Below the pieces are notes generated by a model. The model was not told the DNA's origin, ran no database searches, and saw only the letters and a list, made by a program, of their open reading frames with translations. The translations under genes and the position numbers were made by a program. A DNA stretch of 64,000 nt from Rhabditoides inermis (lineage: Eukaryota; Nematoda; Chromadorea; Rhabditida; Rhabditidae). Of this stretch, positions 10,169 to 20,258 are shown piece by piece. The stretch's first letter is position 1. The number at the start of each line of letters is the position of its first letter. The DNA is taken from positions 182,501 through 246,500 of the forward strand of contig CAWZYM010000244.1 of assembly GCA_963966185.1 (NCBI GenBank), written 5' to 3'.

Positions 10169-10867
10169 CTAGGAGACAGCGGACTCCATCGGCACGACAG
10201 CGGGCTCGGAAGAGGATCCGGCGACGTTGAGCTGCGAGTCCTCGGCGACACGCTTCGGCTCCTGGAAAGTGCCTCCGGCAGACTGGTCAGCAACCCTTTT
10301 AGACCCGCGAGTAGAAGAGACAGAGCGCGCGGTAGAAGCGGAAGCAGCGCGAGAACGGGAAGCACGAGACTGCGAGCGCGCGGAAGCGGCGGCGGCGGTG
10401 GTGGAACGGCTGCTCCTGGAGGCGGGGGCGATGGGCTGCACGAACTCGCTGACGAGAGGCGGAGGGGGCGCGGCTGCAGTCGCGGGCGCGTGATCCTTGA
10501 AGTCGCGGGGAACCCGAAGCTTGACGAGACGGCAGTCACGTACAACGAAGGCGACCTTGCCGGCAGCTTCGTTGAGGGTCTTGGCCTGCGTCCGGAGAGC
10601 GCGATCCTCGGCGAGCTCCTCCTCCGTGTAGTCACGACGAGCATAGCGGAATTGAACCGTCTCCAGCTCCGACCACCTGTGCGAGTAAATGCCCGAAAGC
10701 AGGCGGTCCCTGAGCAGGTTCGTCTCCAGCTGGACCTTGATGATGCGGTTTCCCTTGGGCGGTCGGACAGCGGGGTGGCGGTGGCAAGAGATCTTCTTCT
10801 GGCCGTACAGTTGGATCAGCTCCTCGTCACCGGTGGCGCGAACGAGCTCCCCGATGAAGAGGAAACT
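10169..10867 (-). CDS. ORF1-like fragment of retrotransposon 1
   Basis: An open frame of 232 codons ends at TAG (10171-10169) and is directly preceded by an in-frame TAG (10870-10868). It has no early ATG, so its 5' end is missing. The first ~130 residues look like the nucleic-acid-binding C-terminal half of LINE ORF1 proteins (GNRIIKVQL, then RDYTEEELAEDRALRTQAK, then VVRDCRLVKLR). After that comes a low-complexity Ala/Ser/Arg/Pro tail. It shares its frame with ORF2, with only the TAG between them. Confidence 0.7.
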   Translation of the reverse strand, partial: SFLFIGELVRATGDEELIQLYGQKKISCHRHPAVRPPKGNRIIKVQLETNLLRDRLLSGIYSHRWSELETVQFRYARRDYTEEELAEDRALRTQAKTLNEAAGKVAFVVRDCRLVKLRVPRDFKDHAPATAAAPPPPLVSEFVQPIAPASRSSRSTTAAAASARSQSRASRSRAASASTARSVSSTRGSKRVADQSAGGTFQEPKRVAEDSQLNVAGSSSEPAVVPMESAVS

Positions 10868-11124
10868 CTAATCGAAATAATGTGAGAAACGGAAGCAAAA
10901 CATATGATAATAACAACAGCACAAATACGATTCGGTCACCGGAAGAATCAAGGGATGGGTAAAGATGAGTGAGATACCGCGCGGCGCAAAGAGAAGTGTT
11001 TTATACCGGATTCCATAGGACAAGGACAGGGGACGGGACGGTGCGGACAAAGGACGGTGCATGTGAGCAGGACAAAAGTGACATCGGTGCATAAGAACAT
11101 AATAGGTGTGAAATAGATATATAG

Positions 11125-13881
11125 TTATAGTTGGTGAATAGTATACAAGTCAAAGTTACTCAAGGCAGTTTTAAAAGCGGAAAGTGATGAGCACCCCACT
11201 ACAGTATCCGGGAGCTCATTCCAGACCCGCACTACTCTTACCGCAAAACTACCGTATACCCGCGAGTTGGAGACGGTAGACTTCCTCAGCTGACGCCGAT
11301 TCGGTCGTCTCCCGCTCTGGCGCGACGGTGGAAGCAACTGGAGAATGTCACTCAACTCACCAGACTCCATGCCCGCTAGTATCCTAAAACAAAATATAAG
11401 ATCGAGTTCGATGCGGCGATACTCAAGAGACCGCATTCCGAGGATCGCAAGTCTCTCTTCGTATGCCATATCGAAAGCGGGATAACCTAGCTTAAGGAGA
11501 GAGAACTTACTAAACCTATGCAGCACATCTTCGATCTGTGCAATGTCACCCTTTTGGGAAGGGGACCACACGACCGAGGCATACTCTAGAATGGGGAGAC
11601 AATAGGTATTAAACAAAATAGAATAAGTAGACAGCGAGGGAAATGAACAAGAGGCCGTGATAAGATACGAGATGCGATTTGCCTTCTTAACAATCTTCGA
11701 AATGTGTGCACGTGGGGAGAGATCAGGACTAATTTCTACACCAAGGTCGCTTACCGAATCAGTTACTTTCTGCAGCTCTACACCTGAAAGGAGGAGAGGG
11801 CAATCGTGACGCATTTTGATCTGCAGGTGCCGGCTCTTAGCCGAGGAGACCGACATTTGCCAGATTTCTGACCAGCGGTCAATCTCCCCAACGTCCTGAC
11901 CCAGCACCCAGAAATCAATCATAGGATCTACAATAGCGCGACTGACTTTGAGATCATCTGCATACATGAGTGCATCAGACTTCAAGTTGTCAGTAATGTC
12001 GTTGATGAAAATGAGAAAGAGAGGGGGACCAACTACACTACCTTGAGGCACACCAGAGGGACAGGAGAGAGATGAGGAGACAGAGTTACCGTTCTTGACG
12101 ACGAAGGTGCGCGAGGAGAGATAGGAAGAGAACCAAGCAATCAGGTTATTGCAGATACCGTATGCCTTGAGCTTATGCAAAAGTAGTGGGTGGGAAACTG
12201 AATCGAACGCCTTGGCAAAATCGATATACACTGCATCAACCTGATCGCCATTTGAAATAGAATCACACCAGAGAGATATACAAAGGGATAGTTGGGATGT
12301 AGTAGAGTGTTTTGGAAGAAACCCAAATTGGCGAGTACAGAAGAGAGATTGGGAGAGAAGGTGGGATAGTAACTTATCTTTGATACAATATTCCATGAGC
12401 TTGCAGAAGCCGGAGACGAGGGAAATGGGGCGGTAGTTGGAGGCGAGCTTGGCGTCCCCCTTCTTGTGGATGGGATTCACCACGGCTTCCCGCCACGCAC
12501 TAGGAACGGATTCAGTTATAAGGGACAAATTAAAAAGTTTGACTAGCACTGGAGCAATCGATGGTTCTACTCGTTTTATGAAAAACGTTGGGATACCCTC
12601 GGGAGTGGAAGCTAGGGTAGATTTTAGATGTTTGAAAGCGCTAAGAACATCGGATAGGGTGAGAAGAAAGGGGGGCATAGTTTTGTTTGTGCGCGCAGGG
12701 AAGGGTGGGGGATTGATTGACGCCGGTGGGGCTGTGTAGACGCTGGCAAAGTATGAGGCGAAAGTGTTTGCAATGATGGATGGGTCAGACGAAATAGCAC
12801 CATTGTCGCATTTTAGAGCACCTACATCCCTAGGGCCGCCCTTCATCTTTCGACCGAAATAGCCAAAAAAGCGCTTACTGTCACCAGAAGTAATCACTTT
12901 CCTCTCTTTCCACTTTGCGTGTCCGCTGCACGCCTTGGAGTACGCGCGGTGGGCTCGGACAAAAGAGGCGAAGGCCTCCTCCGAGTCGCCTCGCCTCTCC
13001 CACGCCGCGTCTGCCCTCCGGCGAGCTCTCTCGACGTGTGCGGGAACGCTTGTGGACTGAGGGAAGCTAACTGGAACGAAAGATTTAATGCAGCGGGATA
13101 GAATTGAAACAAAACTACAATACGACTGCTCCATACTACTGTTGCTAAAGCTAAATGTTTGATTAGAAATAAAATAGTTGATATCGTCGTAATTTGCTTT
13201 TGTGAAACACAGAGAGGGGGGAGCTGGAGTCGGAGATGAGGGTGCAAGGACTGGAATGGTGAAGGACACGGAGTTGTGATCGCCGGTAAGGCCGAGCGGC
13301 CTTCCCACACGGGTGCAGACGTCAAAACAGGACAAAACAAGATCGAGGATGTGTGCTCCGCGAGTGGGCTCGTGGACTCGATTATACATAGAGGTGCAAT
13401 TTGTAAACATAGACAGCGGGCCGGCGGGGATCTCGCCGGGCGGCAGGATGCGATAGTTGAAGTCTCCGACCACAAGCGAGCTAGAAGGGGTTGGGGTGCA
13501 GGATAGCAAATAGTCGAAAAATGCAAGTGAGTGTGCAACGGACAAGTGTGGAACACGGTAAGCAACAGCAATTCTGAGCGGGCATGGCAGACACAAATCA
13601 ATGGCGAGAGTCTCATACAACGTAGAGGAACAATGGAAGACGCTCGGTATGTCAAGCGAAACAAATATGGCAACTCCGCCGCCTATGGCGTCATTGTCAC
13701 TCGGGTCAACACGGTCACAACGATATATCCGAAAACGCGAGAGAGGATCGACAAGAGAATCGGGAATGTTAGAATTAAGCCACGTTTCCGTGAACAGAAA
13801 GATATCAAAAGAATTTGAATACAGCAGCGCGTGCAACATGTCAAGGTGTTTTTTGAGTGAGCGTGCGTTCGCGTAATACAC
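11125..13881 (-). CDS. ORF2 of retrotransposon 2: endonuclease plus reverse transcriptase
   Basis: 918 codons, counted from the GTG at 13881. The frame stays open upstream through the end of ORF1 (…HPSRKLRVYYANARSL), so the true start may be further 5'. The endonuclease shows NARSLKKH (5-12), TETWLNSNIP (31-40), VVGDFNYR and GDHNSVSF. The reverse transcriptase shows SNYRPISLV, FGFLPKHSTTSQL, DFAKAFDSVSH, GVPQGSVVGPPLF and the catalytic YADD at 640-643. The C-terminal region ends with VRVWNELPDTVV, the usual WN-LP motif of this clade. No stop or frameshift interrupts it. Confidence 0.93.
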   Translation of the reverse strand: MYYANARSLKKHLDMLHALLYSNSFDIFLFTETWLNSNIPDSLVDPLSRFRIYRCDRVDPSDNDAIGGGVAIFVSLDIPSVFHCSSTLYETLAIDLCLPCPLRIAVAYRVPHLSVAHSLAFFDYLLSCTPTPSSSLVVGDFNYRILPPGEIPAGPLSMFTNCTSMYNRVHEPTRGAHILDLVLSCFDVCTRVGRPLGLTGDHNSVSFTIPVLAPSSPTPAPPSLCFTKANYDDINYFISNQTFSFSNSSMEQSYCSFVSILSRCIKSFVPVSFPQSTSVPAHVERARRRADAAWERRGDSEEAFASFVRAHRAYSKACSGHAKWKERKVITSGDSKRFFGYFGRKMKGGPRDVGALKCDNGAISSDPSIIANTFASYFASVYTAPPASINPPPFPARTNKTMPPFLLTLSDVLSAFKHLKSTLASTPEGIPTFFIKRVEPSIAPVLVKLFNLSLITESVPSAWREAVVNPIHKKGDAKLASNYRPISLVSGFCKLMEYCIKDKLLSHLLSQSLFCTRQFGFLPKHSTTSQLSLCISLWCDSISNGDQVDAVYIDFAKAFDSVSHPLLLHKLKAYGICNNLIAWFSSYLSSRTFVVKNGNSVSSSLSCPSGVPQGSVVGPPLFLIFINDITDNLKSDALMYADDLKVSRAIVDPMIDFWVLGQDVGEIDRWSEIWQMSVSSAKSRHLQIKMRHDCPLLLSGVELQKVTDSVSDLGVEISPDLSPRAHISKIVKKANRISYLITASCSFPSLSTYSILFNTYCLPILEYASVVWSPSQKGDIAQIEDVLHRFSKFSLLKLGYPAFDMAYEERLAILGMRSLEYRRIELDLIFCFRILAGMESGELSDILQLLPPSRQSGRRPNRRQLRKSTVSNSRVYGSFAVRVVRVWNELPDTVVGCSSLSAFKTALSNFDLYTIHQL

Positions 13882-13883
13882 TC

Positions 13884-14726
13884 TCAGCTTGCGGGAGGGA
13901 TGGGCATCGTCGGAGGGGGGCAGCCCTGGCTGCTCGCACTCAGACGGCTTGTCGTCGACGGCTTCGGGCCCGGCGCGGACGGCTCCTGGGTGAGGGTGAC
14001 GAGGCGCGCGCGGTCGGCTACAGGGCGGGCGATCGGCGAGGCGAGTGTGCTGGAATGAATAATAGCAGCGGAGCGACCGTCCTTAGAAACTATAGTTTTA
14101 CGATGTTTGTTTTGGGCCAGAGCCTCCTCGAACTCAACACCGGCTGCGGTCCTCTTCGCCTTTCTCTTGTTACGCTTCACAGCAGACTTGGAGATACCAA
14201 GCTGCTCGGCGACCTTGTCAACATCGTCGACCCCAGACCCGCACTCGCTCACAACCTCCATATCCACCACAACCTCCGGCTCCTTGCTGGCCACTTCATC
14301 GGCCGCCGCTTTGGCGGATGGGAGCTGAGCGGTTGCATGGGGAGGGGGAGGAGGTCGCGGGACCCTCGCCGGGCCCACCGGGCCGCGTTTGCCGAGGCGG
14401 GCATTGTGCACCGCGAGCTCCGGCGCGTCCATAGACGGGCGAGCGCGGACACCAGCGCGAGACACCGGCGAGGACGGATAATTGCGAATGTGCTGCGAGA
14501 GCATATGCAAGAAATACTTGGGCGTGTGCGAGTTCGAGAAAACCAGTTTCATGTTTCTAGGTGTACCCCGAGGGTTCCACACCGGCGCCCCCAAACGGTA
14601 GCAGTCCACCAGCGGACCCTCCGCCCCAATAGCATTGAACAGGTCACAAACCAGGGCGAGGTCCGCCTCGTGGCGGTGGAATGAGGGAACCCATGCGTCC
14701 GCCTCAGGAATGTTTGAAACAACAAG
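13884..14726 (-). CDS. ORF1-like fragment of retrotransposon 2
   Basis: 281 open codons end at TGA (13886-13884) and follow a TAA at 14729-14727. There is no early ATG; the frame begins with VVSNIPEADAW, which reads like the first strand of the RRM-like domain of LINE ORF1 proteins. It continues with DLALVCDLFNAIG, RLGAPVWNPRGTPRNMKLVF and SQHIRNY. A Pro/Ala-rich region and a basic stretch (KSAVKRNKRKAKRT) follow. Such proteins coat the element RNA. Its 3' end overlaps the upstream open part of ORF2 in another frame. Confidence 0.7.
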   Translation of the reverse strand, partial: LVVSNIPEADAWVPSFHRHEADLALVCDLFNAIGAEGPLVDCYRLGAPVWNPRGTPRNMKLVFSNSHTPKYFLHMLSQHIRNYPSSPVSRAGVRARPSMDAPELAVHNARLGKRGPVGPARVPRPPPPPHATAQLPSAKAAADEVASKEPEVVVDMEVVSECGSGVDDVDKVAEQLGISKSAVKRNKRKAKRTAAGVEFEEALAQNKHRKTIVSKDGRSAAIIHSSTLASPIARPVADRARLVTLTQEPSAPGPKPSTTSRLSASSQGCPPPTMPIPPAS

Positions 14727-15625
14727 TTAATGGGAGAATTTGCAATCCACCTGATAGACGATGCTGGGCTGGGCGGAGACGTGGAGGGGCGCGTGGGGGT
14801 CGATCTGCATCAGCGGGCGGGGCGGCGGCACGGGCAGCGGGGGCCTGGTCGGCGGCAGCAAGCAGGGAGGGGGCACATCAAAGGAAAGAGGGCAGGTACA
14901 CGTAGAGCAACGGGAGCACGTCATCATTACCTTGAGTACTGGGTTATAAACCGAGAGGGATGGGAGGGGGAGGAGGACCCGCATCCAGCCTCGGCCCAGC
15001 CACCACCACAGTCTTCTTCCACACATCCGGCATGCGACGCTCCACAGCCGGCGCCTCTTCCTGCGACGGACGCTGCGCACTGTCGCGCCTAGGTGTACGG
15101 TGGCTACAGTATGGCTACAGTACCCCGTACCTCCTGCACTCGTCCTCGATCTCCTGCTGCTCCATCTGCTGCACCCTCTTCTGTTTGCGGTTGCGTGCCT
15201 CGGGGGAGCGGGAGTGTCCGTTCTCGTTCTTCTCTCGCACACTCTTCCGCACTCCGATCGACGTCTCCTCGGTGTCGTCGCCAGTGCCTTCGCCCTGCCT
15301 TCTCTCCCCCACCGGACACGAGTCCACGTACATCCACTTGCGCACCACCTGCACTATGTACTCGTGCCCTTCTACCTCACCGTACCTTCCCGTTCTCCAC
15401 GTGCTCGTCCAGATGCACTGTCTTCAAGGTGGCTGGCTTGTCGGCCTTCCTCTTACGCAGCTTCTCCTTCAGACATCTGCGCTGACGATGCGACGAATCG
15501 CCAGCAGCCTGCTGTCAATGAGACAGTCACTGGAGGGGAGAGGGAGCTGCCAACCTCGACAGAGCCTCCCATCCGCACTGCAGCCACCACGACCATGACA
15601 CCCTCTCGCATGCCAAACCCTTCCC
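14727..15625 (-). CDS. Unrecognised charged multi-exon protein
   Basis: Minus-strand coding is supported by several segments. A basic exon at about 15400-15500 contains CLKEKLRKRKADKPATLKT. An exon down to 15131 contains VRKWMYVDS, a Glu/Asp/Ser-rich part and a coiled-coil-like RKQKRVQQMEQQEIEDE. It joins in phase to an exon starting at 15088 (RDSAQRPSQEEAPAVERRMP, then DVWKKTVVVAGPRLDA). That exon may end in IPLGL-stop near 14947, or splice over 40 nt into a frame with CSRCSTCTC and a Pro-rich tail ending at TAA 14729-14727. A start at an ATG near 15612 is possible. The 5' end lies about 120 bp from the stop of the NOP9-like gene, on the same strand. No family is recognised. Confidence 0.45.
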
Positions 15626-15744
15626 AAGTATAGGGTCGAGACAAACATTCAGTAAACAAATCTTATTCAAAACAATCAACAATCATCGAACAAACAGACA
15701 ATCCAACTAACATCAACAAAAACAACGTAACAAATCAAAAGGGT

Positions 15745-17063
15745 CTAGTGTTTCTTGTGCATGGGGTAGTGCTTCTTCTTTCCCTTGTCTCCCTTGGCCT
15801 TCGGATTCCACTTCTCCACCCACGCTTTGCGGTCCTTTCGGAACAACATCACGTCACATTTCAACATCGCAAACTTCCAGAACTTGGTCGGATTCTGAAA
15901 CAACAAAAACATGAGTTTCCGGTTGGTAGCAAGTGCGTTGGTAGCGAGTGCGAGCACCTGGTCGGCTGTGAGTGCATCGAGACACGCCGCCAGTGTCTTC
16001 GTCTTCTTCACCCCACACAGAGCTTGCAGCAGCAGACCGCCCTGCAACACAAACAATACATAAACCACACAACTGACTGAATAGAAGAGAGACAAAAAAG
16101 AACGTCGTGTGTCTCGCGTGTCCTCCTCTGACTCTGTCCCGTACCTGCAGCTGTGCCCTGTCCGGTTGGAAGTCTCCCTCCACGTGGTTGTTCAGCGTCA
16201 GCACATTCAACAAGAACATGTGCTTGTTTGACTGCTGCAATCTCCCACCGTCATCCCCCTTCCCCCTCGTCTTCTCCTCCCCACCTTGCTAGCGTTGAAG
16301 TGCTTTCTGAGTGTCTTGATGAGCTGCTCCTGCAGGTCGTCGTGCCGGGACACGCACTTCACCAAAGAGATCTACAAACGAACAAACAGCACAATACACA
16401 CATACGCTCCACCAACTCACCACCACTCCCATCCTGTCATTGTCAATCAGCTGCGGCAACATCTCTCCCAGCTCGTCAACAATGTCAGTCGCCTGAAATG
16501 ATACAGCATACAGCTTTACAGCTACATAAAACATGAAACACTCACCATCTCAAGTGTCTTGCAGCTCTGGATAAACTTCTGAAGTACAAAATTGGCAGAG
16601 CGATCCTCGGCCAACTCCTTGGCCTGCAATGGAGACAGTAGTCAACGTCTCCTCCTGGCCTGCCCACCTTGTCGGCAACTCCTCCCATCCACAGTCTCTG
16701 TCGGGTGTCTTCCTTGGCAGCCAGCACAGCCTTCTCCCACACTCGAGACGAGTTCCGACCGCGCCACGACGACACCAGCCAGTCCGCTACAACACAATGC
16801 ATCCATCAAACGGCAGTCCACATGTACTCACAATAATTTATACTGTCACACATTACAAAATTCACATACACTATCCAAAAATGTCGCGCTAATGTGGAAG
16901 CCGTTTAGTACCTGAATCCTGAACCCGAGACCCGACTCACGTTGTTTCTCTGCCATCTCGACGGCCTTTGCGAGGAATGCGTCGGCGCGGCCTCCCTTGG
17001 CCAGCCCGTCAGCCTCCAGCACATCCTGCATCACAAACGACGGAACGGCACAGTCCATCAGGT
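15745..17063 (-). CDS. NOP9: NOP9-like nucleolar pumilio-repeat protein (C-terminal exons)
   Basis: Minus-strand exons 16941-17063, 16668-16786, 16546-16623, 16421-16492, 16285-16371, 16145-16234 and 15745-16041 (TAG) join in phase. The order of motifs matches the second half of NOP9: a PUF-like repeat with DRSANFVLQKFIQ, then MLPQLIDNDRMGVVISLVKC, a helical stretch QEQLIKTLRKHF, GGLLLQALCG, LDALTADQVLALA, and a basic tail (GDKGKKKHYPMHKKH). NOP9 binds pre-rRNA and is needed for small ribosomal subunit assembly in the nucleolus; this is family knowledge. The region after LTADQVLALA is shorter than in human NOP9, and the last PUF-like repeat before the FRKDRKAWVEKW motif seems lost. Upstream exons are listed separately because their membership is less certain. 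Confidence 0.75.
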
Positions 17064-17422
17064 CTGCAACACACCAATTATGAATTGCAAACTAATTGCA
17101 CCGTGTGCCGTGCCTATTAAGAAAAGTAATGTGCATTGCACTTTTTTGACATGTTCCCCGTTTTCTCTATCGTTCAGACCTTCAGACCATGAGGGCAGCT
17201 AGCGCATCGAATTCTCACAATAACCTTCCTAGACCACAGTAGAAAACCGCATGGGGAAAGGGGTGAGAGGCGCGGAGATAAGATCTAACCATCTCACCAA
17301 CTCAGAGAACGCGGCAACACGAACAAAAACTGTAGTACTGACCGGATGTGCTGTGGGCAGCGGGAACAGTTGCTCTCCCCCAGTCCCCTCCTCCACTGCG
17401 CGCCGCCGCAGACACAGTCTAC

Positions 17423-18477
17423 CTGTAGGCGTGCTGGAAGCGCGACGACAGCGCCCCGCACACACCCTCCGCGCTCCACTCAACACATACGAGATGCGAG
17501 ATGCGAGATAAAACATCACACCCACTCATCTTGTCGAGTGCGTACAGCAGTGCGAGGTCGTGCGACGTGCCCTCATCCACCGAATGGCCTACAAGCAACA
17601 ATATCATAGAAGGGGTATTCAAAGCAAGGACAGAACAAGAGTCAACGATCGACACGGTTAACTGGAAGGAATGCGGATAATATATTAAGCAAGTCTCCTC
17701 TACCACCCACCTATAACGAGTGGCAGTATGTGGTGGTCCATCTCGCGCACGTATCCCACCGACACCACCTGCTCCACCGGACAGCACAGCACCAGCGCGT
17801 GCAACCGACACGCAATCACAAGGGAACCATACAACAGACAACATTACGACGGACGTGGGAAATGTTAAAATGAGACCAAGCGATAAGCCATGGAAATCAA
17901 AATCAAATAGAACATCATAAATGAACAACGTCGTACCTGTGTATGAGAGTTGAGTAGGCGGATGGAGTATTGTTCGAGGATGAGCTGACATCGAGGATCG
18001 CCGACGGGCGAAGATGGACAAACATCGCCAGACAACTGAACACAGCGGTCAACAACAGAACAAATCAACAAGCACATAATTGGGTGTACAACAACCACTA
18101 ATCATTTGATTTTGATTTGACTACAACTATGCACGCGTTGGTATTCTCGCACTTTGATTTCATCTGAAATAGATAAGGAGCGAGTGGGAAACAACAAATG
18201 TGAGCGCAGGTTTGAAATCGGCGCATTCCAATGACATGCAATCAAAAGATCGCGAGCCGCCTAGTGTAATGTAATGTGTGTGCGAAATACGCTCTCTGGC
18301 ATGCAGCTGAAATAAAAAAACATCGTAGAAGATAGTTAGTAGAGTGTAAATAGAGAGGTGTAAACAAGTAAACAAACGTAATAGTCGCGCCTTTGCCTTG
18401 TCGATGATGCGTAGTAGATCGGTGCGACCGCTCGGGTCGATTGAATCCACACATATGTCCGGGATCAAACCAGCGAA
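17423..18477 (-). CDS. Upstream exons, probably the N-terminal part of the NOP9-like gene
   Basis: Minus-strand exons at about 18379-18477 (GLIPDICVDSIDPSGRTDLL), possibly 18188-18308, then 17937-18035 (RCQLILEQYSIRLLNSHTQ), 17711-17768 (SVGYVREMDHHILPLVI), 17522-17588 (GHSVDEGTSHDLALLYALDK) and 17423-17478 have splice borders. The last four join in phase, and the final one joins in phase to the exon at 17063 of the NOP9-like gene. The helical sequence does not resemble the known NOP9 N-terminus strongly. It could be a separate helical-repeat gene (a nucleoporin Nup107-type segment was considered). The first exon with the start codon was not found. Confidence 0.45.
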
Positions 18478-20258
18478 CTGAAAACAACTACGATCAACAA
18501 CACAAATACATATTTTGCATAATTCACACGCTGACAACGTGTGCTCCGGAAGCGATCAGAATTCACATTCAATATATTATATTGTGTGCACACTTGACTT
18601 GCCGCCTCTCTTACTCGCAATATTATGGTATAGCAGATAGACATACTCTAGATAAGCGCTGAAAGAGAGTGAGAGAGAAATCGGCCACACTGTTTGCGGC
18701 TGGCGCATCGATCGATCGATACAGGAACAGAGTCAACAAGCAAGTGCACAATGCGAGGGCGTGAATAACTCGGAATCTAAATATTCTGTTAAACAATAAT
18801 ATGAACAGGCAAGCGGATCATGTATGGGTAAGGCGACCTATCCACCTATCAATACGCTCGATTGCACTTGCGATATATTATGCGTGTTCTCTCTCACTTC
18901 GCTCTCACTGCAATACGCGCGGTAGAGAAAACAGACGTGGGATGTATCGCAAGACGGGTAAAAGATAGGACACCAAAAGGGCCCATTATACTTTCACGCT
19001 GACGCTGACGCGACGCTGACCCTCCCGTGCAAAAGATGCAACTATTGATTTTGTTGACGCAGCGTTATCAAAATCGATAGTTGCATGTTTTGCACGGGAG
19101 TGTCAGCGTCGCGTCAGCGTCAGCGTGAAAGTATAATGGGGCCTAAAAACAACAATAAAATCACACTGACAATGACGTAAAACTGTTCCCTGAAGTGAGA
19201 TTGAAGCAGAGTGGGGGGACCGGTCATCATGCCTAGTAAACATTATTACACGATAGTAAGAAATAAGGAATCGTAAAACAAAAACATCATTTCGCGCCTG
19301 CAAAATGAGAGGCGCAGTCATGAAAACATTTTACATTGTAGCAAAGAACCAAATCAGCTGACCTCGCCCTCAGTTTACAAATTATGAATTTGTTTTACGT
19401 TTAAAAAAATTATGAATGTTTATAATTGTTGTTGTTTTTTCGATGGCTCGTCGAAGGCTCGTTTTCGTACCCAGAGCGTCTAGAGAAGTTTGCAGAAGTC
19501 AACGAGTAGTTTTAAAGGAGAGGAGCACGGAGTGATGAAATGAAATGACCAGCTGTTGTCACACGTGAGAAATGATGATACAATTCGTCAGTAGTCCGTG
19601 GCGGGACCAATTTTGAAAACAAATTCCCACATAAAGGTTCAAGTCATATTCCGACATCTCGACCACTTGTTATATTTCGACATCTCTGATGTCGTTTTCT
19701 GACATTTGCGACACACCGGTCAGCCGTTGGACAGATCATGTTGGGGGCGGAGCTTATGGCAAACTGTGCACAATTTGAACTTTGTTATTAAAGATACAGA
19801 ATTATATTACGATACGCTCCATTCGAATGCCGCTTCTGAATCTGGACGACGTTTAGAAGTGACCCCCGCATGTTTTCTTTTGGGGCCGCGCACGCACGGA
19901 GTGCGATGGGTCAACCTATTTTTTAATCATTCAATGGGTCGCTATTTTTATTATTTGTTGTAGTCCCATTTTCATTGAATGGAGCTGAAAAGTCAGCTGA
20001 AAAGTCATTATTGTAGTATTCGTCATGGTTGCAGATGATGTCGCACCGAGCCCGCTAGACGGGAAGACCGCGTGGCTGTGACCCGACAAACATCGCCGCC
20101 TCGCCTGCCCGTTCTCTCCACTCTCCACCTTGCACTCTCGCACAGAAAAGGTTTTTTTTTATAACTTTGCGGTTTTACTTTGTGTAAATGTATTCATAAC
20201 AGTGGTGATTCAACAGCAATATGATGATAGCGATAGCCCTGAAACGTATTTGTTGCAG
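18478..20258. other. Intergenic region without a supported gene
   Basis: AT-rich sequence containing a foldback element at 18979-19143, an ATCGATCGATCGAT run near 18706, and a doubled CAGCTGAAAAGT word near 19984-20005. Parts around 20040-20140 are GC-rich, but no exon chain is convincing. Confidence 0.5.
18979..19143. mobile_element. Foldback/MITE-like element with ~73-bp inverted arms
   Basis: The left arm starts GGGCCCATTATACTTTCACG and the right arm ends CGTGAAAGTATAATGGGGCC, its reverse complement apart from a few substitutions. The match continues for about 73 bp on each side (GCTGACGCTGACGCGACGCT, then CCCGTGCAAAA, then TGCAACTAT). A loop of only about 15-20 bases remains. There is no room for a gene, so it would need a transposase in trans. 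Flanking A-rich bases do not show a clear target-site duplication. Confidence 0.85.

Larger units (their letters stand above)
7082..10867 (-). mobile_element. Non-LTR retrotransposon 1 (CR1/Jockey-like), 5'-truncated
   Basis: A minus-strand element with the 3' part of ORF1, an intact ORF2 and a short AT-rich 3' end. The 5' border at about 10867 is where ORF1 begins abruptly after a TAG with no start codon, typical of 5' truncation during target-primed reverse transcription. It abuts the 3' end of a second element in the same orientation. The 3' border (about 7082) is approximate; no certain target-site duplication was found by eye. Confidence 0.8.
10870..14726 (-). mobile_element. Non-LTR retrotransposon 2 (CR1/Jockey-like), 5'-truncated
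   Basis: A second minus-strand element lies head-to-tail with the first and is clearly divergent from it in protein sequence. It contains an ORF1 fragment, an intact ORF2 and about 250 bases of 3' untranslated sequence (10870-11124). The 5' border is set at 14726, where ORF1 starts without a Met right after a TAA that belongs to the neighbouring gene region. Confidence 0.8.

Noticed and set aside
10112..10885. A 257-codon + strand ORF over the LINE ORF1 region
   Set aside because: It is the antisense shadow of the GC-rich ORF1 fragment; the minus frame carries the ORF1-type motifs.
14960..15633. Two + strand ORFs of 177 and 212 codons
   Set aside because: Splice-compatible minus-strand exons with charged, coiled-coil sequence cover the same interval and join in phase; the + frames are low-complexity Ser/Pro/Leu.
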